From Burkholderiaceae bacterium (GTDB lineage Bacteria; Pseudomonadota; Gammaproteobacteria; Burkholderiales; Burkholderiaceae_B), in the NCBI GenBank assembly GCA_029866055.1, contig JARXAG010000020.1:1-34977 (forward strand): a stretch of 34,977 nt of DNA, read 5' to 3'. Below are positions 24,889 to 33,240 of the stretch, piece by piece. The notes under the pieces were generated by a model that ran no database searches, was not told the DNA's origin, and was given only the letters and a program-made list of their open reading frames with translations. Position 1 is the first letter of the stretch; the number at the start of each line of letters is the position of its first letter. The position numbers and the translations under genes are program-made.

Positions 24889-27528
24889 CTATTCTAAAGC
24901 GAGCACCGCTGCGCGTACGATTGCTGCAGCATCGACCCCAAAATATTCACGTAAGGCAGCACGGGTATCGCTTCGACCAAAGCCGTCTGTGCCGAGTGTT
25001 AAGTAACGGCGATTAGCGGGCAGGTAAGCGCGGACAGACTCTGGCAGGGCATGCACATAATCAGTGGCTGCGACGATCGGCCCTTGGCTTGCCCCTAGCT
25101 GGGTATAGATGAAAGGTACGCCTGCTGCAGCAGAACCGGCTAAGCGCGCATTTTGGCAGGCCAGGCCGTCGCGTGCGAGTTCGCTCCAGCTTGTGACGCT
25201 GTAGACATAGGTCGTGACGCCTTGAGTTGCGAGTTGCTTAGCCGCTTTGATCACTTCAGTCAGGATTGCGCCAGAGCCTAGAAGTGTGACAGCTTGAGTC
25301 GAGTCGTTTGCCTGAGCGGCATACTTCTCAAACAAATAGCACCCTCGTATGACTTGGTCATGCATCTCTGCGGGTAAGCTCGGCTGCGCGTAGTTCTCGT
25401 TCATCAGCGTGATGTAATAAAACACATCTTGCTGCTCGATCATCATGTCGCGAATCCCTTGATTCACAATCACGGCCATCTCACCCGCAAAGGCGGGGTC
25501 GTAAGCTTTGCAGTTGGGGATGGTTGCGGCATGAAGGTGGCTTGAGCCATCTTGATGCTGCAAGCCTTCGCCGCCTAAGGTGGTGCGCCCAGAGGTCGCA
25601 CCCAACAAGAAGCCGCGTGGGCGCTGGTCGGCGGCAGCCCAGATTTGATCGCCCACACGTTGAAAGCCAAACATCGAGTAGTAGATATAAAAGGGCAACA
25701 TCGCCAAGCCGTGCACGCTATAGCTCGTGGCGGCGGCTGTCCAGCTGGCGATTGCACCAGCCTCTGAAATACCTTCTTCAAGGATTTGGCCGTCAAGCGC
25801 CTCGCGGTAGCTCAAGACTGAACCAATATCTTCAGGTGCATAGCGCTGACCCACGCTTGAATAGATGCCCACTTGCTTGAACAAGTTGGCCATGCCAAAG
25901 GTGCGCGCCTCGTCGGCCACGATGGGCACAATGCGTGGGCCCAGAGCAGAATCCTTGAGAAGATTGCCCAGCATGCGCACAAAGGCCATGGTGGTACTCA
26001 TCTCTTTGCCCTCGGCGTTTAGCGCGAAGCCGCTGTACTGTTCGATCGCAGGCACTGCTACGGTATCGCACGCAGTGTCTCGTTTAGGCAAATAGCCACC
26101 TAAGGTTTGACGTTGCGCCTGCAGGTATTTCATCTCAGCGCTATCAGCACTGGGCTTGTAAAACGTGAGTGAGGTCGCCTCTTGATCTGACAAAGGGAGG
26201 TTAAAGCGATTACGAAACTCAAGCAGATCGGTATCGTCAAATTTCTTTTGACTGTGAGTGGTCATTTTGCCTTGACCGGCGCTGCCCATTCCGTAGCCTT
26301 TTTTGGTGTGCGCCAAAATGACTGTTGGCTGGCCAACGTGCTGAGCTGCTGACGCATAAGCGGCGTGAATTTTGACGAGGTCATGCCCGCCGCGCTTCAA
26401 GCGGTCGATTTGGTCATCGGTCATCCCTTGTGCCAATTTTGCGAGCTCTTCGTTTTGCCCAAAAAACGTGTCGCGATTAAAGCGGCCATCTTTAGCGGCG
26501 AAGGTTTGCATTTGTCCATCAACCGTATTGGCAAAAGCTCGTGCTAATGCGCCCGTGACATCGCGGGCAAACAGACCATCCCAATCGCTACCCCAAACGA
26601 GTTTGATGACATTCCAGCCTGCGCCAGTAAAGAGTTTTTCGAGTTCGTCGATGATGCGACCGTTACCACGCACAGGGCCGTCAAGGCGTTGCAGATTACA
26701 GTTGACTACCCACACCAGATTATCCAGACCTTCGCGAGCGGCCAGCGTTAAGGCGCTCATGGATTCGGGTTCATCCATTTCGCCGTCGCCAAATACGCCC
26801 CAGACTTTGCGTGCCGAGCAGTCAAGCAGGTTGCGATGGCTGAGATAGCGCATGAAGCGTGCGTGATAGATCGAACTGATCGGCCCAATCCCCATCGAGC
26901 CCGTCGGAAACTGCCAGAAATCAGGCATGAGCCACGGATGCGGGTAGCTCGATAACCCCACGGCACCCTGTTCGGCCGCGCGGATTTCTTGGCGATAGTT
27001 TAGTAAGTCTTGTTCGCTTAACCTCCCTTCAAGAAACGCGCGTGCATAGACGCCAGGGGCACTATGGGGTTGAAAAAACACCAAGTCGCCACGATGCTGA
27101 TCTGGGCCCGTGCCTTGCCTTGCCTCAAAAAAATGATTAAAGCCAGTTTCGAATAAGTCAGCTGCGCTGGCATAGCTGGCGATATGGCCTCCTAGCTCGC
27201 CGTAGGCTTGATTGGCGCGTACGACCATGGCCAGGGCGTTCCAGCGCATGATCGAGGCCAAGCGCTCTTCAATCGCTAGGTCGCCCGGAAACACCGGCTG
27301 CTGATCGACAGAAATCGTATTGACATAGGGCGTACTCAGCTCGGGACGCCAGCCGATCTTTGCAGAGTTTGCAGTGCGTACGAGCTCATCCAACAAAAAG
27401 CGGGCTCGTTCTGGCCCCTGAGCGGCTAACACGGCTAAAAGTGCCTCGCGCCATTCACTGGTTTCTTGTGTATCGGTGTCAGTCGTCATGAGCAGGGCGT
27501 TCAGACGGGGGTCGATCGAGGCGTTCAT
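24889..27528 (-). CDS. aceE: Pyruvate dehydrogenase E1 component (homodimeric type)
   Basis: This 879-aa ThDP enzyme decarboxylates pyruvate and acetylates the lipoyl group of E2. The ThDP motif GDGEMDEPESMSALTLAARE...NCNLQRLDGPV starts near residue 245, HTKKGYGMGSAGQGKM is near 400, and the C-terminal QLGASQGPIVAATDYVHALPE is intact. Length is close to E. coli AceE (887 aa). Unusually, no aceF or lpd follows; the next gene is a PIN-domain protein. It is divergent from an Lrp/AsnC regulator, and one of three GCTTTAAAT words lies 5 nt upstream of its start, where a repressor would block initiation. The ribosome site is weak. Confidence 0.96.
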   Translation of the reverse strand: MNASIDPRLNALLMTTDTDTQETSEWREALLAVLAAQGPERARFLLDELVRTANSAKIGWRPELSTPYVNTISVDQQPVFPGDLAIEERLASIMRWNALAMVVRANQAYGELGGHIASYASAADLFETGFNHFFEARQGTGPDQHRGDLVFFQPHSAPGVYARAFLEGRLSEQDLLNYRQEIRAAEQGAVGLSSYPHPWLMPDFWQFPTGSMGIGPISSIYHARFMRYLSHRNLLDCSARKVWGVFGDGEMDEPESMSALTLAAREGLDNLVWVVNCNLQRLDGPVRGNGRIIDELEKLFTGAGWNVIKLVWGSDWDGLFARDVTGALARAFANTVDGQMQTFAAKDGRFNRDTFFGQNEELAKLAQGMTDDQIDRLKRGGHDLVKIHAAYASAAQHVGQPTVILAHTKKGYGMGSAGQGKMTTHSQKKFDDTDLLEFRNRFNLPLSDQEATSLTFYKPSADSAEMKYLQAQRQTLGGYLPKRDTACDTVAVPAIEQYSGFALNAEGKEMSTTMAFVRMLGNLLKDSALGPRIVPIVADEARTFGMANLFKQVGIYSSVGQRYAPEDIGSVLSYREALDGQILEEGISEAGAIASWTAAATSYSVHGLAMLPFYIYYSMFGFQRVGDQIWAAADQRPRGFLLGATSGRTTLGGEGLQHQDGSSHLHAATIPNCKAYDPAFAGEMAVIVNQGIRDMMIEQQDVFYYITLMNENYAQPSLPAEMHDQVIRGCYLFEKYAAQANDSTQAVTLLGSGAILTEVIKAAKQLATQGVTTYVYSVTSWSELARDGLACQNARLAGSAAAGVPFIYTQLGASQGPIVAATDYVHALPESVRAYLPANRRYLTLGTDGFGRSDTRAALREYFGVDAAAIVRAAVLALE

Positions 27529-27532
27529 AGGC

Positions 27533-27541
27533 GCTTTAAAT
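27533..27541. promoter_or_regulatory. Operator-like word GCTTTAAAT next to the aceE start
   Basis: One of three copies of GCTTTAAAT in the 162-nt gap between aceE and the Lrp-type gene; the other two form a perfect inverted repeat at 27601-27636. This copy overlaps the aceE ribosome binding region. Confidence 0.45.
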
Positions 27542-27600
27542 TTTCTAAAAGTCGTTATGCGGTAATTCGATCATTCTAGAGAAAACTGCGCAGCATGAGG

Positions 27601-27636
27601 TGCTTTAAATGCAGGATAAAAGAGGAATTTAAAGCA
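27601..27636. promoter_or_regulatory. Perfect 10-bp inverted repeat, probable Lrp-type operator
   Basis: TGCTTTAAAT (27601-27610) and ATTTAAAGCA (27627-27636) are exact inverted copies with a 16-nt spacer, so their centres are 26 nt apart. They lie between divergent aceE and the Lrp/AsnC gene. An A/T-rich stretch (27637-27690) follows, suited to wrapping or to the promoter of the regulator. Confidence 0.6.
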
Positions 27637-27690
27637 TAAAATACTGTAAAATTAAGTTTTATAAAAATAAAAAACTAACAATATTCATTT

Positions 27691-28164
27691 ATGAAGCTAG
27701 ACACAATTGATCTAAAAATTCTACAAGAGTTACAACTCGACGGGGCGCTCTCAAATATTGAGCTGGCCAAACGAGTTCATTTAAGCCCATCACCCTGCTT
27801 GGCTCGCGTGCGCGCACTTGAAAGTGCTGGTGTCATTGATCGTTATGTTGCACTGGCTAGCGCGGCTGCGCTTGGCCTGGGGCTCAATGTGTTTATTAAC
27901 ATCAGCTTGACCAGCCAAAGCAAAGAATCATTAGCCCACTTCGAACAGCGCATTTGTGAACACGACGAGGTCATGGAGTGCTATCTCATGACCGGCGATA
28001 GCGATTACTTGATTCGTATCGCGGTGGCCGACATCGGGGCCCTTGAAAAATTTATCCTTGAGCAGCTCACGCCGATCCCCGGGATTGAAAAAATTCGTTC
28101 TAGTTTTGCGTTAAAGCAAGTGCGTTACAAAACTGCCTTACCGTTACCGGCGGCGCAGCGCTAA
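27691..28164 (+). CDS. Lrp/AsnC-family transcriptional regulator
   Basis: This 157-aa protein has the Lrp pattern. The N-terminal helix-turn-helix covers about residues 3-55 (LDTIDLKILQELQLDGALSNIELAKRVHLSPSPCLARVRALESAGVI). The C-terminal RAM/Lrp sensor domain follows (EVMECYLMTGDSDYLIRIAVADI, then IPGIEKIRSSFALKQVRYKT). The GDSDYLI stretch is the ligand-sensing loop. It probably binds the GCTTTAAAT sites in its own upstream region and controls itself and aceE. An amino acid or pyruvate-linked effector is plausible but not shown. The next genes (ThDP decarboxylase) start 70 nt downstream and could be in the same transcript. Confidence 0.93.
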   Translation: MKLDTIDLKILQELQLDGALSNIELAKRVHLSPSPCLARVRALESAGVIDRYVALASAAALGLGLNVFINISLTSQSKESLAHFEQRICEHDEVMECYLMTGDSDYLIRIAVADIGALEKFILEQLTPIPGIEKIRSSFALKQVRYKTALPLPAAQR

Positions 28165-28234
28165 GACTCAGCGCTGAGGTATGCTACCAAATACAACAAT
28201 GACATGAACCGCCATCAATAAAGGAGCCTCAAAC

Positions 28235-28783
28235 ATGAGCACTCAGGCAGCACCAAATGATAGTCAGACACACGCTTGGCAAGACGATATTTTTGATGTT
28301 TTGAAAAAAGGCGGCATTAAACAGGTGTCTTATGTGCCTGATGCAGGTCACGCCCACGTGATTCGGCGCGTGCACGCTGATCCAGAGATGCGGGGCATTG
28401 TCTTGACTACCGAAGAAGAGGGTGTTGCGATCGCAGCCGGAGCCTGGTTGGGCGGCGACCGTCATGCTTTGCTGATGCAAAGTAGTGGCGTGGGTAACTG
28501 TATCAACATGATGTCGTTGCTCGATAGCTGCCGGATTCCGTTCTTGACTCTCGTGACCATGCGTGGTGAGTACGCTGAGTTCAATCCGTGGCAAGTTCCG
28601 ATGAGCCGTGCGACGCAAGGCGTGATGGAGGCCATGGGCATCACGGTGCTTCGCGTGAGTAAGCCAGACGAGGTCGAAGATGTTGTGAGTGCCGCGCTAG
28701 ATTCAGTATTTCAAGCGGGTGAGCGTGTCGCGATTTTGTTATCGCAAAGCTTGATTGGTCGAAAAAAATGGGTGCGTAATTAA
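28235..28783 (+). CDS. Sulfopyruvate/phosphonopyruvate decarboxylase-like alpha (PYR) subunit
   Basis: This 182-aa protein equals the N-terminal ThDP PYR domain of decarboxylases. FDVLKKGGIKQVSYVPDAGHAHVIRR is at about 18-45, the likely catalytic Glu is in TTEEEGVAIAAGAWLGG near 65, and LMQSSGVGNCINMMSLL near 88 is like the SGVG signature of ComD and phosphonopyruvate decarboxylase. It pairs with the next gene, which supplies the PP domain. The pair resembles ComDE of coenzyme M synthesis (157 and 188 aa) but ComDE homologues in proteobacteria act on various 3-substituted pyruvates. AAGGAG lies 9 nt before the ATG. Confidence 0.82.
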   Translation: MSTQAAPNDSQTHAWQDDIFDVLKKGGIKQVSYVPDAGHAHVIRRVHADPEMRGIVLTTEEEGVAIAAGAWLGGDRHALLMQSSGVGNCINMMSLLDSCRIPFLTLVTMRGEYAEFNPWQVPMSRATQGVMEAMGITVLRVSKPDEVEDVVSAALDSVFQAGERVAILLSQSLIGRKKWVRN

Positions 28784-28837
28784 GCACTCGCTAATCACTG
28801 CAATTTCAACACGCTAACTTTTTTGATAGGAAACATC

Positions 28838-29437
28838 ATGAGCAATATTCCAGCTTTTTCTGGCACGATCGAGCGTCGTGCTTTTGTCAAAGAACTGATC
28901 GACCTGTGCCCTGGGGTCTTGGTTGTTCCTGGCTTAGGTTCGTCGAACTATGACATCTTCGCGGCAGGTGATCGCGATGAAAACTTTTATATGTGGGGTG
29001 CCATGGGTGGCGCGGCTTTAATTGGTCTTGGTCTGGCCCTTGCGCAACCGAGCAAGTCGGTGCTGGTGATCACGGGCGACGGCGAGCAATTGATGGGGAT
29101 TGGTGGGTTGGCAACGATTAACGCGCAGCAACCTAAAAATCTCACCATCGTCGTGCTCGATAACGGCCATTTTGGTGAAACGGGCATGCAGCACAGCCAC
29201 AGCAGCCTCGGCACGGATTTGACTGCAGTCGCGAAGGGCTGTGGCATTGCTAATTCGTTCAAAGTCAGAGAGGCAAGTGACGTTAAAACGATTCAACAGA
29301 ACGTGTTGGCTCGTGCGGGTGTTGCGTTTGCGCAGGTTTATGTCAAGGCCGATGATCTGCCACGTGCTCTGCCGTCGCGCGATGGCGTTTATATCAAAAA
29401 CCGTTTTCGCCAAGCTCTTGGCTTTGCGCCCTTGTAA
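28838..29437 (+). CDS. Sulfopyruvate/phosphonopyruvate decarboxylase-like beta (PP) subunit
   Basis: This 199-aa protein equals the ThDP-binding PP domain. VITGDGEQLMGIGGLATINAQQPKNLTIVVLDNGHFGETGMQ near residue 78 holds the GDG-x(about 27)-N motif for Mg-ThDP. I start it at the ATG at 28838 (MSNIPAFSG) with AGGA 7 nt upstream; the track uses a TTG five codons earlier. It lies 54 nt after the alpha gene. Together they would decarboxylate a 2-oxo acid bearing a small acidic group. The Bug receptor that follows could bring in the substrate or precursor. Confidence 0.82.
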   Translation: MSNIPAFSGTIERRAFVKELIDLCPGVLVVPGLGSSNYDIFAAGDRDENFYMWGAMGGAALIGLGLALAQPSKSVLVITGDGEQLMGIGGLATINAQQPKNLTIVVLDNGHFGETGMQHSHSSLGTDLTAVAKGCGIANSFKVREASDVKTIQQNVLARAGVAFAQVYVKADDLPRALPSRDGVYIKNRFRQALGFAPL

Positions 29438-29450
29438 TGCGCTGAACCGT

Positions 29451-29468
29451 GACGCCAGCGATGGCGTC
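29451..29468 (+). other. Hairpin after the ThDP decarboxylase genes
   Basis: GACGCCA (29451-29457), loop GCGA, TGGCGTC (29462-29468): a perfect 7-bp stem with a GNRA-type tetraloop, 14 nt after the beta-subunit stop. No T-run follows, so it may protect the upstream mRNA rather than terminate it. Confidence 0.45.
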
Positions 29469-29559
29469 GCGGTGAGGTGGGATATGATCAGCAGACCGAT
29501 TTGCTGTTAGCTAGTGTTTGTGGCGTCTGATGCGCTGCAGCCCCATGGAGCCCTAAATC

Positions 29560-30540
29560 ATGAATTGCATCTCTGTCTTCAAGTTGCGGTACGCGTTGTG
29601 CGTCATGGTGGTCTGTAGCGCTTCAAGTGTATCGGCGCAATATCCCGAAAAGGCGATACGGTTTGTGGTGCCTTTTGCCCCAGGTGGCACCTCTGAGATT
29701 GTCGCGCGTTCGGTCGCAAGCAGCCTGACCACACAGCTCGGTCAATCGGTATACGTTGAAAACAAACCGGGTGCTGCCGGCAATATCGCGATGGCCGAAG
29801 TCAAGCGTGCTGCGCCTGATGGCTATACGTTGATCCTCGGACATGTGGGTACGCTTGCGGTGAATCCGGCGCTCTTTGGCGCAAAGATGACCTACGATCC
29901 AGTCAAGGATTTTGTCGCGATTTCTTTGATCGCCAAGGTACCAAACGTGATTGCCGTGAGCCAACGCGCAGGTTTTAAAACGCTGGCTGACATGGTTGCT
30001 GCGGCAAAAGCTAAGCCTGGATCGATCAATTATGGGTCGGCTGGTAACGGCAGTGCAGGGCATCTCGCGATGGAATATTTCGCCTCTGAGGCGGGTATCG
30101 AATTGACTCACGTACCTTATAAGGGATCGGGTCCAATGCTGACAGATTTAATCGGCGGGCAAACGCAAGCGACGTTTAATGGCTTGCCATCGTTGGTGGC
30201 GCAGATTAAAGGTGGTGCCTTGGTGCCCTTGGCCGTTGGCTCAGGTGCCCGAGCCGCTTCACTGCCCGACGTGCCCACCATCGCAGAGAGTGGTTACCCA
30301 GGCTTTGAAACTTCGCAATGGTACGGCCTGATGGCGCCTGCGGGTACGCCCGACGCGATTGTCAAACGCCTGCAAAGCGAGCTTGTCATTGCGCTAAAGT
30401 CGCCCGAAGGCACCAAACGTATGCGAGACGATGGTGCATTGCTGGTTGGTGATACGCCGCAAGAATTTACCGCCTTTATTGCCCAAGAGCGGGCTCGTTG
30501 GGGCGAGGTTGTAAAAAAAGCAAAAATTAACGTCGATTAG
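29560..30540 (+). CDS. Bug/TctC-family periplasmic solute-binding protein
   Basis: This 326-aa protein has a signal peptide (MNCISVFKLRYALCVMVVCS, cleavage near SAQ) and the Bug family core: YPEKAIRFVVPFAPGGTSEIVARSVA near residue 27, the ENKPGAAGNIAMAEVKRAAPDGYTLILGH stretch, and INYGSAGNGSAGHLAMEYF near 158. Bug proteins bind carboxylated ligands in the periplasm of Burkholderiales, usually for tripartite tricarboxylate transporters; no TctA/TctB gene is nearby, as is usual for orphan Bug genes. Its place after the decarboxylase pair suggests a related 2-oxo, sulfo or phosphono acid ligand. GGAG lies 11 nt before the ATG. Confidence 0.92.
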   Translation: MNCISVFKLRYALCVMVVCSASSVSAQYPEKAIRFVVPFAPGGTSEIVARSVASSLTTQLGQSVYVENKPGAAGNIAMAEVKRAAPDGYTLILGHVGTLAVNPALFGAKMTYDPVKDFVAISLIAKVPNVIAVSQRAGFKTLADMVAAAKAKPGSINYGSAGNGSAGHLAMEYFASEAGIELTHVPYKGSGPMLTDLIGGQTQATFNGLPSLVAQIKGGALVPLAVGSGARAASLPDVPTIAESGYPGFETSQWYGLMAPAGTPDAIVKRLQSELVIALKSPEGTKRMRDDGALLVGDTPQEFTAFIAQERARWGEVVKKAKINVD

Positions 30541-30590
30541 GGCGAACCCGCTAGCGTAAATACCCTGTTGCGGTGCAAAATAGGGGAGTG

Positions 30591-30635
30591 GGTGATTACT
30601 CTTCGATCACCTCAGAGGTGCTGTTTTTGATTTTT
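30591..30635 (+). terminator. Terminator after the Bug gene
   Basis: CACCT-CAG-AGGTG (30608-30620) is followed by CTGTTTTTGATTTTT. An overlapping alternative stem GGTGAT/ATCACC (30591-30596 with 30606-30611) competes with it. It separates the Bug gene from the ABC importer genes. Confidence 0.65.
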
Positions 30636-30688
30636 GCCTACATCGGGCTGAATCGCAGTGCTATTCAAAAATCTACCGGAGTCTAAAT

Positions 30689-31603
30689 ATGTTTCGTCAA
30701 ACCCTAAAGCACGGGCTGCTTGCGCTTGCGACAGTCGTGATTGGTAGCACAGCAGTTGCGCAAGAGTTAACAGGCACGCTTAAAAAAATTAAAGAGACCA
30801 ACACGATTACCGTTGGCCATCGCGATGCGTCGTTACCCTTTTCGTACTTTGACGATCAGCAAAAAGTGATTGGTTATGCAGTCGATATTTGCATGTATAT
30901 CGTCAATGAAATTAAGAAAGAACTGAAGTTACCTAACTTGCAAGTCAAGTTGGCTCCGGTCACTTCGGCAACCCGCATCCCTTTGATTGCCAATGGCACG
31001 ATTGATCTCGAGTGCGGTTCAACCACCAACAACGCCGAGCGCCAAAAGCAAGTTGCCTTTGGCCCCACCTACTACCTGACAGCGACGCGTTTTGTTTACA
31101 AAAAGAGTTCAGGTATTACTAATCTGGCAAGCTTGAAGGGCAAAACTGTTGTGTCGACTGCTGGCTCAACCAACCTCAAGCAAATCTCAGAAGCCAATAC
31201 AGCACAAAACCTTGGCCTGACAATCTTGGCGGCTAAAGATCACCCTGAAGCTTTTTTGATGGTTGAAACGGGTCGTGCAGCTGCGTTTGTGATGGACGAC
31301 ATTTTGTTGGCCGGTCTGGTCGCAGGTTCTAAAAAGCCAAGCGATTTCGCGATTTCGAACGACACACTTTCAAATCCCGAGCCCTATGGCTTCATGATGC
31401 CACGTGACGATGCACCGTTTAACAAGATGGCAACTGCTGCAGCAAGCAAACTTTACAAGTCGGCCGAGATGCCAGCCTTGTATTCAAAGTGGTTTGACAA
31501 AGCAGTGCCACCTAAAGGTTTGATCTTGAATCAGCCAATGACCGACAAGATGAAGAAAGCGTTGGCCAACCCAACAAACAATCCAGATCCTGCTAGCTAT
31601 TAA
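30689..31603 (+). CDS. Amino-acid ABC transporter periplasmic binding protein (GltI-like)
   Basis: This 304-aa protein has a Sec signal (MFRQTLKHGLLALATVVIGS, cleavage near AVAQ). It has the family 3 solute-binding fold: NTITVGHRDASLPFSYFDDQQKVIGYAVDIC near residue 36, then IPLIANGTIDLECGSTTNNAERQKQVAFGPTYY, then LKGKTVVSTAGSTN. These are closest to glutamate/aspartate-binding GltI-type receptors. It is followed, after 188 nt with no gene, by two permease genes of the same system. A GAG-type ribosome site precedes the ATG. Confidence 0.9.
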   Translation: MFRQTLKHGLLALATVVIGSTAVAQELTGTLKKIKETNTITVGHRDASLPFSYFDDQQKVIGYAVDICMYIVNEIKKELKLPNLQVKLAPVTSATRIPLIANGTIDLECGSTTNNAERQKQVAFGPTYYLTATRFVYKKSSGITNLASLKGKTVVSTAGSTNLKQISEANTAQNLGLTILAAKDHPEAFLMVETGRAAAFVMDDILLAGLVAGSKKPSDFAISNDTLSNPEPYGFMMPRDDAPFNKMATAAASKLYKSAEMPALYSKWFDKAVPPKGLILNQPMTDKMKKALANPTNNPDPASY

Positions 31604-31791
31604 TTGTTGACTGTACGGCAGAATATCGACGAGCTCTTGATAGTTGAGCCTGTTGATCTTCTGCTCACCGCAGCCCAGCGACTCGACAGCCTGCCGGTTG
31701 CTGCTGCGTGATATTCAATAAGGTGTCAATGCATTGCGCCGTTTGATTTTTTAATGAGCTGTGTCTGACAGCGCAATAACAGGATTGCTGC
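31604..31791. other. Gap between receptor and permease genes
   Basis: I see no gene and no strong terminator in these 188 nt. Short weak stems exist. Such gaps often contain an mRNA processing site that lets the receptor be made in excess over the permeases, but I cannot point to one here. Confidence 0.4.
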
Positions 31792-32541
31792 ATGAATTAC
31801 AAATGGAACTGGGGCATTTTGTTTGAGGTGTCTCCTGAAGGCAAGGGCACCTATCTCGAGATGCTGCTTTCCGGTCTGATGTGGACACTGACCACAGCGT
31901 TTTTTGCTTGGATGATTGCGCTCTTGCTGGGCGTAACAATTGGGGTGCTGCGCACCTTGCCAAGTCGCACCGGTCGCCTTGTCGGCAATGCGTATGTTGA
32001 GATCTTTCGTAACATACCGTTGCTGGTGCAATTGTTCCTGTGGTATTTCGTTGTTCCTGAGCTAGTCCCCGAGCGTTTCGGTGACTGGCTCAAGCAATTG
32101 CCTAACGCCGCGTTTTATAACGGGGTGTTAGGGGTTGGCTTGTTTATGTCGGCGCGTGTCGCCGAGCAGGTGCGTACTGGCATCGAGTCGTTGCCAGTGG
32201 GTCAGCGCATGGCGAGCACTGCGCTGGGTATGACTACCGCACAAACATATCGCTACGTGTTAATGCCCATGGTGTTTCGGATTATCTTCCCGCCGCTGAC
32301 CTCTGAATTATTGAACACGATCAAAAATACGTCGGTTGCCTTAACGATCGGCTTAATGGAGCTCACTGCGCGTGCGCGTTCGATGCAAGAGTTCTCGTTT
32401 CAAGTCTTTGAGGCCTTTACCGTGGCAACCTTGTTGTATCTGTTCACAAACATGATTGTGACGATACTGATGCGGCGTCTTGAAAAATCGATCGCGGTAC
32501 CAGGCTATCTGGGTACGTCGGCCAACGTGGTTGTTCATTAA
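31792..32541 (+). CDS. gltJ: Amino-acid ABC transporter permease (GltJ-like)
   Basis: This 249-aa inner membrane protein of the His/Glu/Gln/Arg permease family starts MNYKWNWGILFEVSPEGKGTYLEMLLSGLMWTL, the typical GltJ-like N-terminus. About five membrane helices follow. The EAA coupling loop that contacts the ATPase is visible as VGQRMASTALGMTTAQTYRYVLMPMVFRIIFPPL. It lies 9 nt before the second permease, with which it should form a heterodimer. Confidence 0.9.
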   Translation: MNYKWNWGILFEVSPEGKGTYLEMLLSGLMWTLTTAFFAWMIALLLGVTIGVLRTLPSRTGRLVGNAYVEIFRNIPLLVQLFLWYFVVPELVPERFGDWLKQLPNAAFYNGVLGVGLFMSARVAEQVRTGIESLPVGQRMASTALGMTTAQTYRYVLMPMVFRIIFPPLTSELLNTIKNTSVALTIGLMELTARARSMQEFSFQVFEAFTVATLLYLFTNMIVTILMRRLEKSIAVPGYLGTSANVVVH

Positions 32542-32550
32542 AGGCGCGCC

Positions 32551-33240
32551 ATGTTTAGTAATTTTGATTTTGATGTCATCGCGCGTAGCTGGCCTTATCT
32601 GTTTAAAGAGGGCATGTCGTTCACCCTAATGTTGACTGCCTTAGCGACTGGGGCTGGCATTGTTTTAGGCACCATCCTGGCGCTGATGCGCTTATCAAAA
32701 TTTGTGGTGCTGCAAAAGTTTGCCGCCACGTATGTCAACATTATTCGCTCGCTGCCATTAGTGTTAGTCATCTTTTGGTTTTATTTTTTGCTGCCCTACA
32801 TCGGGCAATGGGTCTTAGGCTCTGAACGGCCGATGGCCGTTGGTGCGTTCATGTCGGCCCTGGTGACATTTTCATTATTTGAAGCGGCTTACTTTTCAGA
32901 AATTATGCGTGCCGGTATTCAAGCGGTGCCGCGCGGGCAGTTCGCTGCAGCGCAGGCGTTAGGGATGCGTTATCACCAGGTGATGGGATACATCGTATTG
33001 CCCCAAGCCTTCAGGGCGATGACACCTCTGTTGCTGACCCAATCGATTATCTTGTTTCAAGACACATCATTGGTCTATGTGCTGTCGCTCACCGACTTCT
33101 TAGGTGCAGCCAGCAAAGTCGCTCAGCGCGATGGCCGTCTGGTCGAGATGTATATCTTTGCGGCCCTGGTGTATTTTGTGATTTCGTTTGGCGCTTCGAT
33201 GCTAGTGAAGCGTTTACAGGCAAAGATTGCAGTGCGCTGA
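32551..33240 (+). CDS. gltK: Amino-acid ABC transporter permease (GltK-like)
   Basis: This 229-aa inner membrane protein has the same family features: RSWPYLFKEGMSFTLMLTALAT at the start, RSLPLVLVIFWFYFLLPY near residue 65, and the EAA loop RGQFAAAQALGMRYHQVMGYIVLPQAFRAMTPLL near residue 128. It would pair with the GltJ-like permease. The matching ATPase gene (gltL) does not follow: the next gene lies on the other strand and its stop abuts this stop with no gap. Confidence 0.9.
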   Translation: MFSNFDFDVIARSWPYLFKEGMSFTLMLTALATGAGIVLGTILALMRLSKFVVLQKFAATYVNIIRSLPLVLVIFWFYFLLPYIGQWVLGSERPMAVGAFMSALVTFSLFEAAYFSEIMRAGIQAVPRGQFAAAQALGMRYHQVMGYIVLPQAFRAMTPLLLTQSIILFQDTSLVYVLSLTDFLGAASKVAQRDGRLVEMYIFAALVYFVISFGASMLVKRLQAKIAVR

